Assembly (NCBI RefSeq): GCF_002078875.1
Contig: NC_034410.1
Coordinates: 77,220,661 to 77,284,660 of the forward strand
From: Numida meleagris
Lineage: Eukaryota; Chordata; Aves; Galliformes; Numididae
Direction: 5' to 3'
DNA: 64,000 nt
The notes below the pieces were generated by a model. That model was not told the DNA's origin. It saw only the letters and a list, made by a program, of their open reading frames with translations, and did no database searches. Position numbers and translations under genes: made by a program. Below are positions 1 through 13,185 of the stretch, one piece after another; position 1 is the first letter of the stretch, and every line of letters starts with the position of its first letter.

Positions 1-1
1 G

Positions 2-1088
2 GCTGTCGATGTGTTCTACCTGGACTTCAGTAAGGCCTTTGACACTGTCCCCCAGAGCATCATTGTGGAGAAGCTGGCTGCCCATGGTTTGGATGGGGAT
101 ACACTCTGCTGGGTGAAACACTGGCTGGATGGCCGGGCCCTGAGAGTTGTGGTCAGTGGAGTTAAATCCAGTTGACGGCCAGCCACGAGCAGTGTCCCCC
201 AGGGCTCAGTGCTGGGGCCTCTTCTATTCAACATCTTTATCAATGATCTTGATGAGGGGATTGAGTGCACCCTCAGTAAGTTTGCAGATGACACCAAGGT
301 GGGAGGGAGTGTTGATCTGCTGGAAGGTAGAAAGGCTCTACAGAGGGACCTGGATAGACGGCATCGATGGGCCAAGGTAAACCGTATGAGTTTCAATAGG
401 GCCAACTGTCGAGTCCTGCGTTTTGGTCACAACAACCCCAGGCAACCCTACAGGCTTGGGGAGGAGTGGCTGGAAAGCTGCCCGACGAAAAGGGACCTTG
501 GTGTGTGTGCTGATGGACAGTCGGCTGAATATGAGCCAGCAGTGTGCCCAGGTGGCCAAGAAGGCCAACGGCATCCTGGCTTGTATCAGGAATGGTGTGG
601 TGAGCAGGACTAGGGAAGTAATCCTGCCCCTGTACTCGGCATTAGTGAGGCCTCACCTTGAGTATTGTGTTCAGATTTGGGCGCCTCAGTACAGAAAGGA
701 CATTGAGGTGCTGGAGCAGGTCCAAAGAAGGGCAACAAGGCTGGTGAAGGGCTTGGAGAATATGCCCTATGAGGAGCAACTGAAGGAACTGGGGCTGTTT
801 AGTCTGGGGAAGAGGAGGCTGAGGAGAGACCCTATTGCTCTCTTCAAATACCTGAAAGGTGATAGCAGTGAGAGTGGGGTTGGTCTCTTCTCACTGGTGA
901 CAGGTGACAGGACAAGGGGAAATGGCCTCAAGTTACACCAGGGGAGGTTTAGCTTGCATATCAGGAAAAACTTCTTAACAGAAAGGGTTGTTAAGCACTG
1001 GAACAGGCTCCCCAGGGAGGTGGATGAGTCACCATCCCTGAATGTGTTTAAAAACCGTTTGGATGTGGTGCTCAGGGACATGATTTAG
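2..1088 (+). pseudogene. CR1 ORF2 reverse transcriptase, C-terminal half, broken
   Basis: Translation from base 2 gives reverse transcriptase motifs in order: LDFSKAFDTV (RT block 3 region), then [20 protein letters not shown], then the catalytic palm motif FADD at about 280-291. Further on come [31 protein letters not shown] and [18 protein letters not shown], the usual CR1 ORF2 C-terminus, with the stop at 1086-1088. Two lesions break it. A TGA at about 174-176 stands where the family has Trp (within the KSSWRP-type motif). A frameshift near 490-510 moves the reading from the frame open at 209-613 to the frame open at 423-1088. The normal enzyme is a LINE endonuclease/reverse transcriptase acting in cis on its own RNA. 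This copy cannot make a full-length protein. Confidence 0.93.
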
Positions 1089-1164
1089 TGGTGGGTTGTT
1101 AGAGTTATGGCAGTATGGTTAGGTTGCGGTTGGACTTGATGATCTTGAAGGTCCTTTCCAACCT

Positions 1165-1198
1165 GAGAAATTCTATGATTCTATGATTCTATGATTCT
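1165..1198 (+). repeat. CR1 3'-terminal octamer repeat
   Basis: Tandem copies of ATTCTATG follow the CR1 3' UTR. In CR1 this short repeat, not poly-A, marks the 3' end where reverse transcription starts, so it fixes both orientation and the element boundary. Confidence 0.9.
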
Positions 1199-2703
1199 TT
1201 CTTCTTTCATAGTCCTGAGAAATGGTAGATGCTGATCTGTAGTCTCTTTGAGACATTTGAAGAACCTTCACAAAATCTAGGATATATCACTTCACCAACT
1301 GCCTATATCGCTAGTGTTAGTGCCTTCTAATAAGTCAAGTCCTTTCAGTCTCCTAGAAAGTGTCTGCCTCCTCTTATCTTACTACTAGGGCATTGACAAG
1401 GAATACAGTTCTCTAAGGAATACAAGCTTTCTTTATTTTCATCTTATCTCACATTCACAGCCATTGAGTGGATAAGTACTTTGTCTAAAATGTGTGAATG
1501 GATTCCTTTAAGCTCCTCATTGTGCCGAGGGAATGACCTTGTTAAATGACCTCATACTATCAGGTGCTGTGCTGCTTGCCTTATTTATGCAAGTTTAAAC
1601 CTTCGAACAAGTATGCCCCTTCATTGCTACAAGACGTGTATGTGTGTACTGGGGGAGGCTGGGGAAATTTGCTTCAATTCAGTGATTCAATGCAAAAATT
1701 GTTTACAAAATATTCTTTTGGATACATAGAACATATTCCCAGTGCTTTTTGGTCCTTGGTCCCTACTGTATCAGCTTTGGCAGGCTGTAGAATTCTTTTA
1801 GGGAAACCTCATCATATAGCTAACATCCATCCTCCTAAGAAGAAGAAAAAAAGCTTAATTTGCTCTGGGTTTGCTCTAGCTTTGGGTTGTTTGATACGTG
1901 AGCAGAGCATTCCATTTCTTTACACAGAGTCCACAGAAAACGAAATCCACTTATTTGCATGGTTGTGTTACGCATGATAGCTATTTGTTAGAAAGCAAAC
2001 TCAGGTTTATAAAGTGTATAATGGAGATCAATTCCAGTAGAGTTTGGTTGATCTCCAAATGTCATCCTCATGATGATCTCTTAGTTTTGAATGAAAATCT
2101 GACAAAAAATATTTACTTTCTTCATCAACAGGAAGTGCAAGAAAGTTAGTTCTTAGATGTCCTCTTGGAACAATTTTTGTTGTATCTATTAGGCTTGTTG
2201 TCATTCTTCAGATTCCATTGTTGTCAGATATCCTACCAATGTAAAATAGAAAAAGGCAGTATTATATTCACTGTGTCAGTCTATCAAAATAATTCAAGTA
2301 TCAGAACTCCTACAGCTCTTCTTTAGGTTTCTGAAAGTCCTACTACTTTTCCTAGCTTACTTGTTACATAAGATTCATCCAAGGCCAAAAGGACTCCAAT
2401 TCACAGTACAGAAGTTAGAATTTTTTTTCTTCTGCCAGATTTTTTTTTTTTCCATTGGGAGATGACCTCATAAAGAGTCTCCCTGTGCTTTTCCTTGGCT
2501 AAATGGACTGTGTCTTCAAAGTGCAGTGTCAGTTGACCTATTTTCAATTCCAAACTACTAGTTCCAGTTTCCTTAAAATACTTTTCTGAGCACAAAGTGT
2601 CTAGATCATATACCCATTTGATCTAGATACTGAAGCACACTCTGGTACCTATTTTGTCCACCTCTTTTTTCTCCTGTTGATCAAATTTACTCTTTTATTT
2701 TCA

Positions 2704-2731
2704 TCTCTCTCTCTCTCTTTTTTTTTTTTTT
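2704..2731 (+). repeat. (TC)7 followed by T14
   Basis: Direct reading shows a dinucleotide TC run at 2704-2717 passing into a 14-base T tract at 2718-2731. Confidence 0.9.
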
Positions 2732-4020
2732 AAGGATTTCAGGAATTAGTCAAAATGCTTTCTCCACTGAAAGACTGCTCAGCTAAAATTAGCTTATCCC
2801 CAAATCTATGGATATTGTTTTCTTACATGCTGCAGTATGAGGAAGGCAGGAGAAATACAACTATGTTAACAGCTTGCATGGCAAAGTAGGGAACCATAAT
2901 ATTCTTACAAAGAATAAAGTATCTCTTTGAATACTACCACTAGAATTTCTTCCTACTGTTGTGTTTGAGTTTGAATTTTTCTTTAATTAATTAACTTCCC
3001 AGTTTTCCTTCTCAAGAGTCATGTCTCTTGACTACTGAGATAAAAGAGGCTTGCAAATGAGGTGTCCTTGCAGACAAGTTGTGCAGAGGCTTGCAAATTC
3101 CTCTCCGCTTGATGTCTGTACTTACTTTATAAGGTCTCACCAAATAAGGCGTCAGTTACAAAGGTTGATCAACAACTTGAACTTGTGGACTTTGGACTTA
3201 CTGTTCAGGCTGGTGGCTAATTAATACTAACTTCTCTGCCCTGGGTGGCATAAAGTTGGAGTTAATTACATAAGCAATGTATGATACAAAGCAGGAGCCA
3301 CATACAAGGGGGAATGTGCATCAGGAGGACTGGGAAGTCTGTAATCTCCAAGTACTTCAGCCAAAGAGGAAAGGAGGACAGACAATGCTGTTGGAAAGTA
3401 GGGATAAGAAGAGGCTGTGTCCTCCAATACTTTGAGAGACCCTGAAGGGACTGTTCCCATAGACTCTCCCTTTATTCAAATAAAGAAAGCTAAAGACTAT
3501 CCTCCGTCTCTTTTTGGCTAAAGATAATAGAGCAAGCCTATTTCAGCAACATTTTTTCCCAACAACTAGGATGTGCTTTTCTTTCTCTCAGGGTTATTCA
3601 GGCTCTCTTCTCCTATAACTACATGTTCAGAATCTCCAGGAGATTAGCCAGGCTTTTTCTATTCAATCTGAAAAGAGCTAGATTTCCAACCATTTCCACA
3701 CAAATATTATTATATACAGGACTATAGTCTGCCTTACGATATGCATGAGACTACTAAACTGGATTTGTCATTCAGTCAGGCCTTCTCTACCAGAGCTCAC
3801 ATCAGATGACCAAAATAAATCTTCATCTTTGACCACTGCTTCCAAGTCACCAAGCTGATGTGGAGCATTAAAGGGACTTGTCAGCAGTAACATCTGCAGA
3901 CCTGCTATACATACAGTCAATTTCTGGAAAATAGAGAGTATTAATAACTGAATTTTTTTAGATGTATTTGACTTCCACTCCCCTTTCATCTCTCTCAGAA
4001 CCCTTCAAAATTCTTAGGTC

Positions 4021-4040
4021 TTTGTTTGTTTGTTTGTTTT
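4021..4040 (+). repeat. (TTTG)n microsatellite
   Basis: Four to five TTTG units in a row; short and slightly imperfect at its 3' end. Confidence 0.85.
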
Positions 4041-5170
4041 TGCATATTAAAATAAAGTGAAGTAATCTTTGAAGTGTTTTTCTCTATTTGACTATATGGT
4101 GTGCTTCAGGAGTAGCAAAAAGCAAACAAGCGTCCCATAAGTGTTGCCGAGAAAAAAAAAGGTTCTTCATATAGTAGCATGTGCATAAATATTATGTGAG
4201 TAAAAGATAAAGTGCTTATCTAAAAACACTTCCATTTCTCTTTTTGAACCTATTTTAACAAAGTTAATCCTCCAAAAAGTTTTTGAAGCTTTGTGGCTTA
4301 TTTTATTCTATCACCATCTCTCATCTATCAGATGTCAAATTGGCAGCCTTTCTAAGCTGTTCCAGCTTAGCTGAACAGAAGACAAACTTAATTCGCATGA
4401 GATCTCTTAGTACTTCACAAGAACGAGACATTTAGCCCCACAATGGGGCCACATATATCCAGGACTGGGAATAAAAGTTAGGCTTGCAACCTGGCAGCAC
4501 ACAACATGAATAAATTTTCAAAAGACATTTCTCATTGTAATAGCGAAAGAATCAGAGTGGACCTGGCAGCATTTTGAGGGATAAAATTACAGACCACTTT
4601 TGACAGCCAAGAATTTCACTGTAAAATACATGTACGGGAAAAGAGTAACCACTGTCAGTAATTAAGTTTTATTCTGGGATTGATTAAGCATTATTTTACT
4701 GCAAGAAAAAACAATTATAAAGTATGTTATAAAAGCAGCATAAAGAAAAGTGAGACGCTACTATTGTATGTACAAATTGTGATACAATTTTTTGGTTGGT
4801 AAGTAAATATTTTCTTAAGAGGATGAAGTCAACAGGCAGTTTATTAAACATGCTGGCACTAATGAATAATACTTTATTTATAATTTATATCAGGTGCCAG
4901 AGAATCTGAATGTTAATTTCATCAATCTGGTATTGGTTCAGCAGCAGCCTCAATTAGGTTTGAATTCTTTGCATGTTTGTACCCAGTAGGCATACAGTCA
5001 TCTGCTTTTGGGTGGAGGAAATCAACAAAACAAGAGAAACAGTATGATAAAGATGCACTAGGAGTGGTGCAAGGCACACTTTTGTCCCAGAAAGGAAGTG
5101 AAGGAGCCATGTCCCTGACTTTCAGAAGAAGCCCCATCCCTAACAGATGTCATATGACTCCATGTTTTTT

Positions 5171-5800
5171 TGCCTGGGGGTCTCCATGTTAGAAACTGTT
5201 ACACTCCATGTGACCTGGCCACATATCTCCCTTTTTGCTCCAGGAGGATGACTGTGAAGCTGCATCTTCAGCCCCAGAAATCTGATATTTTAAGAAACCA
5301 TGTTGAAACAGTAAAGCTAAAGTATTACATGGACTCAGCCTTGTACATGAATTACTAGTCCAGACTAGCAATGGTCTGCCTGGCTTTAAGGTGCTCCTGC
5401 TGCGTGTGGGGCAGGGCTGGAGCAAGATGGAACAGCCTGCTTGGAAAGGCCATTCTGCTTTTGCTAATGGGTTTGGAAAGTGTTAAAAATACTGCTGAAG
5501 ACTTTGCAAAAAACTTGTTGATACATTTATTCAAAGAAAAAGCATTTAAAGAAGGAAACCTACATCCTGCCTTGGATGGAAGACCAACCTGGGCTGTTTG
5601 AAATAAAGAGGTCAGGAGAAGAGGGAATGGTGTGCCAAACTGCCATCGGGCCAGGAGAAGAAGAAAATGAACAACAAGGCTGGATGGTGCAAAACAAACA
5701 GAAAACTCAGAGAAAGCATTCTGATGCCAGTCAAGGTGATACATTTTAGCAGGGACATCTTTTGTTATTTTGCTCTCAGAAGAAGGTTCCAAATCAAAGT
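5171..5800. other. Locally stop-poor stretch, function unknown
   Basis: Open on the - strand for 145 codons (5355-5792) and on the + strand for 76 codons (5371-5601) over the same bases. The + strand is purine-rich in 5600-5760 (GAAGAGGGAATGG, GGAGAAGAAGAAAATGAA), which removes stops from both strands. I recognise no protein domain, splice pair or repeat family. A decayed repeat is possible. Confidence 0.3.
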
Positions 5801-8800
5801 GCTATTTCTAAAGTGTACCTGTATGAAGTTCTTTGATGTCAACTGACATCTCTATTATCACCAAATTCATCACCAATGAGTTAGCTCTTGAGAAATATGT
5901 ATCAGAATATTTGTAGCTGGTCAGTGAAAGAGTACTATGTCCCAGATAGCTCATAGAAGGATTATTTAGAATGTTATTTAAAAGTGAAAGAAATACTTTT
6001 CTCAATTGCTCGAAAGATTTCTTTCTGTCTTTTCTGTCAATGGCAAGCATCTCTTCCTCTTCCTTTCAACCCTTCTTCCAGTTCATACTCGATAAAAAGG
6101 GATAAAGTGGGTGAATATCAGGATATGAAAGTGGGAAGGAATGTCATACTACTCACAAGAAATAGAGAAATAGAATATGGAGATTGGATCAAATTAGAAT
6201 TTATAGCCAAAATGACTTCACAGAAAGAAGTGAATTGGAATTCTGGGCTTAGGAGGTGAAAGACCTACCTTAATATATTGCTGAAATGCTGAGGAACATG
6301 GTAAGACCAGGAGATTTCTGAGAAGAAAATGTATGCATCTTAAAATATAGCTGTCACTTTTTGCCAGCAGGTACCAAGGTATGTGCAATGTAATTGAAAT
6401 AAATAAAGGCAGGAATCTTCCAGGACTATGGAAAATGGCATTGAAAACATTTGTATTGACATCAATGCAGAGTGAATGGGAACACATGGGATATTAGACT
6501 AGAAGACTGCTAAAGTTGCACTGCTAAAGTACATTAAGGACTGGAGTTACTGTGCTCTGTGTAGACCTGCAGGAAGGTATCTCCCCTGGGGCAGAGATTC
6601 CCTAGGAGGATAAGAACAGTGATTATCGAGAAGGACAAGTAGCAGGTACCAATGAGAGGCTGCCCCTCTGAACATCTCATCAGGGAGGGCAAGGGGTGTG
6701 CTGGGAGGGGGCCTCCTGCTCTGCCCTGCACCCAGGCCTTTGAAAGATATTTTTCTGTTCTCATTTTAAAAGCTATCCAAAAGCTGTATACATTCATTGA
6801 GTCTGTTTGGATATCTCTTACCAGCATTTAATTTAAGAAAATTCATTAACTTGACGTTCTTTTAAAGAGCCTGTGGAAATTGTTTCCAAAAGGTATAGAA
6901 TGTCCTAAAGTAATTACATCTTGGAGATATTCCCATCTAATTTTTTCTCTGTCTAATGTAACTTATATTTGATTAAACCTTATTAGATATTTTGACTTTC
7001 TTCCAGTGAGTGGGAAAGATATATCTAGTAGTGTGAAGTCAAGACCATAACAAAGAATCCAATATGAAATCCTATAGAAGTGATTTGCACCACAATTTTT
7101 TTATTAATGAGGAAACTCCATCTTCATACTTATGGAGTATGAAAAGGGTGAATTCTGGTGGACAGTCACAACATCAGTTCCCTGTGTAGTTTGCTGGCCA
7201 GAAAGGGCTAAGGTAATGCTTATATGCATATGCAGAAGAATAATCCTTTGAATTAAACAGGCTTATGTTTCATTTTCCTCTGTTTCAACTAGGATAGATT
7301 TCCAGTTATGTTGTCCACCATTCCAGCATTAGATGACAGATTTTAAGCCAAGAGTGTCTAGGTTTCTTGAAACAGTCTAGAAAACCATTTTGTGTTTTAG
7401 AGCCATGGACTGAGGAGAAGTGGTGAGAAATGCACAGTGCTGAGCTGGGTAAGCAGTCAACATCTGTGATCAAGTGAAACAGTACCAGTGCCCCCTACTA
7501 ACTTGCTTCCTCTGACACCTTCTTTTACCCAGCAGACATAATGTTAACCAATGTGATGCAGTTTGATCATCTCTGTGAGAGAGGTGCAAACACACAATCA
7601 AGTACACTTTTCTTTGATAACACAAAATGTGTTATTTCATCAAGGAATGTAAGAACTCTAACAGGTAATGACAACTTAATAACAGAGGATATCACAGACA
7701 AGGCTGTCACAAGATCCAGAATATTGAAGGTAAACAAATTCAGTGCATAAAATTATGTTCCTGTGTCTACGTTAAAAATTACTTCAGGAAAAGTAGTGTG
7801 TGTAGTAAAATGTTAAGCTTTCTAGAACAGAAACTTGTCCAGCCTGGCATGTCAAAAGCTGGAAAGTCAAATTCTATCATAATTCACAAAGCAACTAAGT
7901 TTAACGCATACTAAATAATTAGGTGCTGAACACACATGATGTCCAAAAAAAAAATCCCATGATGGCCAAAAAGCCATTAGTGAATTATGACATTGTTTAT
8001 ATAATGTGTTTTAAAATGTATTGTTGCAAAGTATTCACATAATCAGAGACATCTCTTACAGCCTGAGAGGGTGAATTTTGTTGTACGAAACTTGGAAATA
8101 TATTTAAACTAAAAAAAAGAGTTGTTCATGGTATTACATACTCTGGCAGGAAGGAAATATTACCAACTAATTTTTGAGGAAAATCTTGGAGATCAGTCTA
8201 TTATTCCCCCTAAACTGCTGAAAGAAGAAGAGCAACTAGCTTCACGTCCTGGTAGCTATTGTTATCTTGCAGTCTGTTAGACAATCAGTCATTTTACTGT
8301 TCATGCCACATGATCACAAATCACTCTGCTGTTAAAATGTGGAGAGCTGAACCAAACCACTTTGGTTATTTCCCTCCCTCCAAGCTACAGATGGATTCCT
8401 AGGAAATACTGTAGTTGTATCTGACCTGCATATGAGTGGCTTGTTGTACCAGGCATACACTGAGTCTCCCCAAACAGTGCATAGACAAACCCTGCGCCTA
8501 AAGACTGTGATGCTCAAGTAGCGCAGGAATAGCGAATATGCTATAAAGCAGGGAAACAGAGAAGAAAAACTTAAGGGAAGAGAGAACAAGAGAGGGGAAG
8601 GAGGGCAGAGAGGGAAGAGCTTGCCTGTCTTGGCACCTGTCTGGGCAGATTTGAGCTTTCTGCAAAGTTAGGAAAGTATATGTGAAAATGTGATAAGGAT
8701 GTTGTGACTGAAGTTGATGACAACTAGAAAAGGGATAATCCTTTTCTTAGATGTACTGTTCTGTGATAACCTAATCTGATGTGTGTCACCTTCACCCCAA

Positions 8801-11800
8801 GGCTCACTTAATCTGGTAAACATGTGGCATCTGAAATTACAGATATATTGAAGTTCTCAGTTGTGTAACAAAAGTTATTCGCTTCCTCTCTTGCTTGTCA
8901 AAGTGATTCAGGAGTTCTTTTCAGTAACATAATCACATCCAGATAATGTCTTTTTCTCCCTATTGTCTCTCTTTCTCGCTGTGGTAGAGCTGAAAATGGA
9001 GTTTAAGATTCACTTTTTGTTTTTACCTTTCTGTTTTCAGTGATGTATTTTCACTTGAAACATACTCATTCTCTGTCTTGCAGCTGTGCTCTGTTGCTGA
9101 GGGCTGCTTCACTTATTAAAAATAAAAATAAAAAATGTTTCATCTGAAGGTCTCAACAGATTGGCTAGTAACACCCTTTTTTGTTCAAGGGAGTAAATTT
9201 TTACAAACATCTTCCTTGTAAATGTAAGTTTTGTGGAGGGATTTTACAAACAGAGCTGACATGCCAGCCATGGGCCAACACGGAGACTGCTTAGTGCTTC
9301 ATTCCAGTTCTTTATTCCTGTTCTGTGTGCATAACACTTTTCAGATAGATTTACTCAAAGATTGTGGGGTTTTTTGCCTTCTGCTTCCCACCTTCACCAC
9401 CGACCATATGCTTTCCATAAAATAAAATTGTGTAGTAACATTGATACTGTCATAACTTCGTAAGTAATAATTTCACAGACTCCTTGCCTCCCCAGAGGAG
9501 CTTTTGGTGCCAACTGACACACTAAGAAATAAGCATTTTAAAATAGATAACAATAGAGAAGAAATTAGTCAGATTTAATAAAGCACAGCCTTTTGGAATT
9601 ATACAACATCCTGCTCCCTCTTTCCCATATCAATTGGGGAATTGCCAGAACCCCCAGTTGATATCACAGCGTTGTTGTTGTCTCTTGATGGATATAGAGT
9701 GTAATCATCTCAATATACAAAAGATGTGGGATTTGTACAAGGATCAAAAGTGTATTATTGGTAGGCAGGCACTCATCCAACATGATCGTATATACTGTGT
9801 CTTTAATAATATTCTAAATCCACTCTTTAATTTTTGCAGCACAGATTGTTAACAGTAGTAGTCAAAGCAAATAAAGCCTCATATGTAGGTCTCGCAGATG
9901 TTTTAAGACACTAATTTAGTCTATTCTTTAAAATAAACTTATTTTATCACTGGAGCCAAGACAGTTCATATATTTTGTCAGCAGAGGTTCACAGGATGGC
10001 TTTGATCCTGCTCAGAGCAGTCCAAGCAGGATGATGCCTTACTCTAGCCTATGCCTTGCCTCCCTTTCTTGCTGCTTCCCTTCCATCTCTCTGGTGCTCA
10101 TCTGTAGTCAAGGAAGATGGTGCTGAAGGATAGTTTTAAACTTGCAAGAACTTACCCAGCAGTCAATGTTCATTTGTCTGGCAAAATTTTACCCTAAGAT
10201 TATGTCATGAAGTGGCACAGTGTACACAGAAGACTGTCAAGTAAGCATCAGGTGGCAACAGAAGTGTAATTTTAATTGTAAGAGCTTTTCATATTGGATA
10301 ATTAAAAAGAATATTGGCCTGTCAAAACTGCAAAAAGATATAGATTTGGTGAGCCTCTCTGGCATCATAAAGGAAGCACAGCAAAAGAATCTTTGCATAA
10401 AAAATAAGCAAATGCTTCAAACACTCCTTTGGCGGACGAAGCATTTCAAAACAGTAGGGAGAAACTGTTTTGGGTATGAAAACATACTTTATGTTTCATA
10501 TTAGCGCCACTGGAACTAAACAGCTCCTGGAAAACAGGCATAATTATGAAAGAAGAATATTATAAGAATGAAAAATGAAGCAAAGCTATATCTCCTTCTA
10601 TATGTTCTATATTTGGCTAGACAAGTCCACAAAAATTTGATGTCCAAGCAAGCAAAGTCAATGAATGCAAATAAGAAATTAAGGATATGCCTGTAGTGCC
10701 ATCTGTAGTAAAGTAATATTTAAGCCACCTTTTCTTTTTGATGTGAACCTGTACTGACACATTATGAATCTCCTGACTATGATTTCAGATTTCAGGCATG
10801 CTGCATTTACTTTCAGACCATAGAAGCTTGTATATTTATGTCATAGTCAACCTAGGGGATTTTTTAAGAGCAAACTACAGAATTGTGCTTCTTTACTATC
10901 ATGAAAATGCTCAAATCCAGGCAATGAAGAACATCTGTTCTCAGAAGTTCTTTCTACTGTTCCATTGCGGTGATGTTCATGCAGCTCATACTTGACAAAT
11001 CTTTTGTATAAAGACTTTTAAGACTTAGTGCTAAATGCTATCAACTCTTGTTAATAAGAATGTGAGGTTAAAAAGTGTGTGTGCATTTGTGGAGCAAATA
11101 CACAAGACTGTCTGGTAGAATATTTGCCAAAAACTGATGGTGTTTAAGATGAAGACAACCATCAGCCAGGATTAAACAGTAATAGAGGAACTTTAAAGAG
11201 ACTTATAAAATAAAGAAAGAATTAATCTTAAAAGAACTGTGGAAGAAACATGAAAATTTGTTACAGGAAGAGATAGAGTAGAAACAATAGCAGTCACAAC
11301 CTAGTTTGACACTGCCAGATGTTGCACCACTGGCGTCACACCTCTGCCTCAGCCAGAGAGCAGTGACCTCATTGGTCAAGTGGGGACCCACACTTTGGGT
11401 TTGTGCTCATGAGCTCATGGGATGCTTTCTCGCTAGCATGGTCTAAATTATTTTCCCTATGAGATACTCTTAGATCAGTTTTCCCCATAACTAGCTCCAA
11501 AGACTGTCTGGCCAAGTTTGCATACAGTGCAGCCTACTCTCATACTATTCTATATGTAAAGGTTTCTTTTCATGTTGTGCTCTTGGAGACCACACAGTTT
11601 GTACAGATATTGGTCAAAACACTATAATTCCAGCACACACTCTTGGAACATATGAAAATGGCAAGCTCCTGGTTCCTCAGACCATTTTCTGTGGTTTGAA
11701 ATGCTATAGTGCAATGAGAATAAAAGACAAGCTGTGGTTCTTTATCAAAGACCTTGCGAGCCTTTTCAATGGAAAGGTGTTCTTTTAAATCAAAATGCTT

Positions 11801-12689
11801 TGGTTTGATTTTTTTTATTTTTCCTTTTTCAATAGACGGAGAGAAAAGAGCTCTCAAGTGATTAGAGAGAGAGATTAAAAAAAGAAACATCTGGACAAAA
11901 CATGAAAATCTGCATCATATTTAAGTCTTGGAATGTGGAGATTCCATAGGTAACACGGGTGAAATGATTTGCTAACATGACTTACAAAGAACATAGTGTA
12001 ATAAGATAACAATGGCTTAGAACTGCAGTATGGGCAGCTCTTTATACACTTACAGCATGATTCAGAGGTCTCAGGTCCTGAGTTCCAAAAGTTAATTCCA
12101 ATAAGATAATTTTACTTGTTACAAAGCAATTTAAGGCACGTTCTTTTGGAAATCAACAGTGAGCTAAACTGTGCTGTGAGCACAGCTTCTATTGTTCCAG
12201 GCTATATTCCTTGTTACTATAGTCAGACTGTTTCCGGTCCAAAATTTAATATCAGTTTATTGAAAAACAGCTTGACTATCGCTACTACATACAACTATGT
12301 AGACAGATCTTAATATAAATGATGGTAAAAGACTATCAATATGAATATTGAAGTTTGAAGCAAGGAAACATCCAGTGCAGAGGAGACTCACTTCTGCTTT
12401 AAGAATCTGGCATTTCTAGAATATAACTTTTCTGAAATATAAGTGACTGACAGAAAGATTGGAAACATCTGAAAATATTGATGTAATGGCTGGTTTTTAT
12501 TCCTTAGCTATGTGTCATTCTAGTAATACTGAGTTTATGCAGCATATCATTAAGAAGAGCATTGAAGTTCCTGCTGAATAACAATCAGGTGTAAATTCCT
12601 TCTGGGACTTCCACTGACATACAGTTCTGAGGGCCGATTTGTAATTGGGCCAGTTCTGTATTGCTCCTCATCTGTTTTGATTCTGAATT
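5801..12689. other. AT-rich non-coding stretch, no gene recognised
   Basis: Stops are frequent in every frame and no open frame shows a recognisable domain. A GC-richer patch at 6550-6740 and an A-rich microsatellite at 9118-9135 are the only local changes of composition noted. Confidence 0.6.
9118..9135 (+). repeat. (AAAAAT)n short A-rich repeat
   Basis: Three AAAAAT-like units directly repeated. Confidence 0.8.
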
Positions 12690-13180
12690 TTATCAGCTGG
12701 AAACCAACTCCATATGTCGTGTTCTCCAGTCCTTTACTCATTTTGGTGTGCTTCATTGGACCATCTCAAGGTTTTTGATGGAACTGGTGAGAACAAAATT
12801 TACGTGGTGTTTCTGGTGAAGCTTAACAAGTGCCAACTAAAATGGAATAATAATCACATACCTTGTTCTAATCAGCAAGATTATCTTGCTGATGCAACCT
12901 AGGACATGGTTTGCTTTCACTGTGAGTAGGATGCCCATTTCTAGCATGCTGTCCTATGGATGTTTTCAGCAGTCAGTTAGATCTCATCCTGTACTGCTGC
13001 TGAGGAATTTCTTGTCTCAGCTGCAGAATCCAAATTATTCTCATGCAGCTCTTTTTGGTCCAGTCCTGCAGCCTGTCAAAGTCTCTCTGAATCATGCCTT
13101 TTCTGTCCAGAATATCTGCCTTTCCTCCTAGATTGTTGACATCCACACTTGGAAAGGGTAACTTCAATTTTGTCATCTAG
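12690..13180 (-). pseudogene. CR1 ORF2 C-terminal remnant (3' half)
   Basis: Directly beyond the LTR, the minus strand reads NNLGGKADILDRKGMIQRDF and RLQDWTKKSCMR (12973-13176), matching the post-FADD region of CR1 (compare [20 protein letters not shown] in the first element). Further on, after frameshifts, come VKANHVLGCISK, a degraded [15 protein letters not shown] segment, SIKNLEMVQ, and GLENTTYG at 12709-12732. These keep the same order as [31 protein letters not shown] and GLENMPYE at 541-780. Not functional. Confidence 0.78.
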
Positions 13181-13185
13181 CTTGT
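13181..13185. repeat. Target-site duplication CTTGT (left)
   Basis: Identical to 13756-13760 on the far side of the LTR. It lies directly against the TG terminus. Confidence 0.85.

Larger units (their letters stand above)
1..1199 (+). mobile_element. CR1 LINE, 3' portion (5' end outside window)
   Basis: This is the 3' part of an avian/reptilian chicken-repeat-1 (CR1) non-LTR retrotransposon; its 5' end lies beyond the window. It carries the C-terminal half of ORF2 and then about 110 bases of 3' UTR. It ends in the diagnostic CR1 tail, about three and a half tandem copies of an ATTCTATG-type octamer at about 1165-1198, instead of a poly-A tail. CR1 moves by target-primed reverse transcription, and most copies are 5'-truncated. 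No target duplication can be judged with one end missing. The conserved 3' UTR segment just before the tail, ending in TCCTTTCCAACCTGAGAAAT, also appears in reverse orientation at 61 kb. Family assignment is firm; the subfamily is not determined. Confidence 0.96.
1200..5170. other. AT-rich non-coding stretch, no gene recognised
   Basis: No family or motif recognised. The longest open frame (1546-1977, 143 codons) contains a lysine run read from an A-tract and has no recognisable domain, so it is treated as chance. Simple repeats are listed separately. Confidence 0.6.

Noticed and set aside
767..1081. Minus-strand open frame of 104 codons
   Set aside because: It is the antisense shadow of the CR1 ORF2 on the + strand.
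1546..1977. 143-codon + strand open frame
   Set aside because: Contains a lysine run read from an A tract, no domain or signal recognised, and no upstream or downstream gene structure. Consistent with chance.
5355..5792. 145-codon minus-strand open frame overlapping a 76-codon + frame
   Set aside because: Both strands are open because of local purine/pyrimidine bias. The translation is rich in Leu, Phe and Ser without a recognisable domain.
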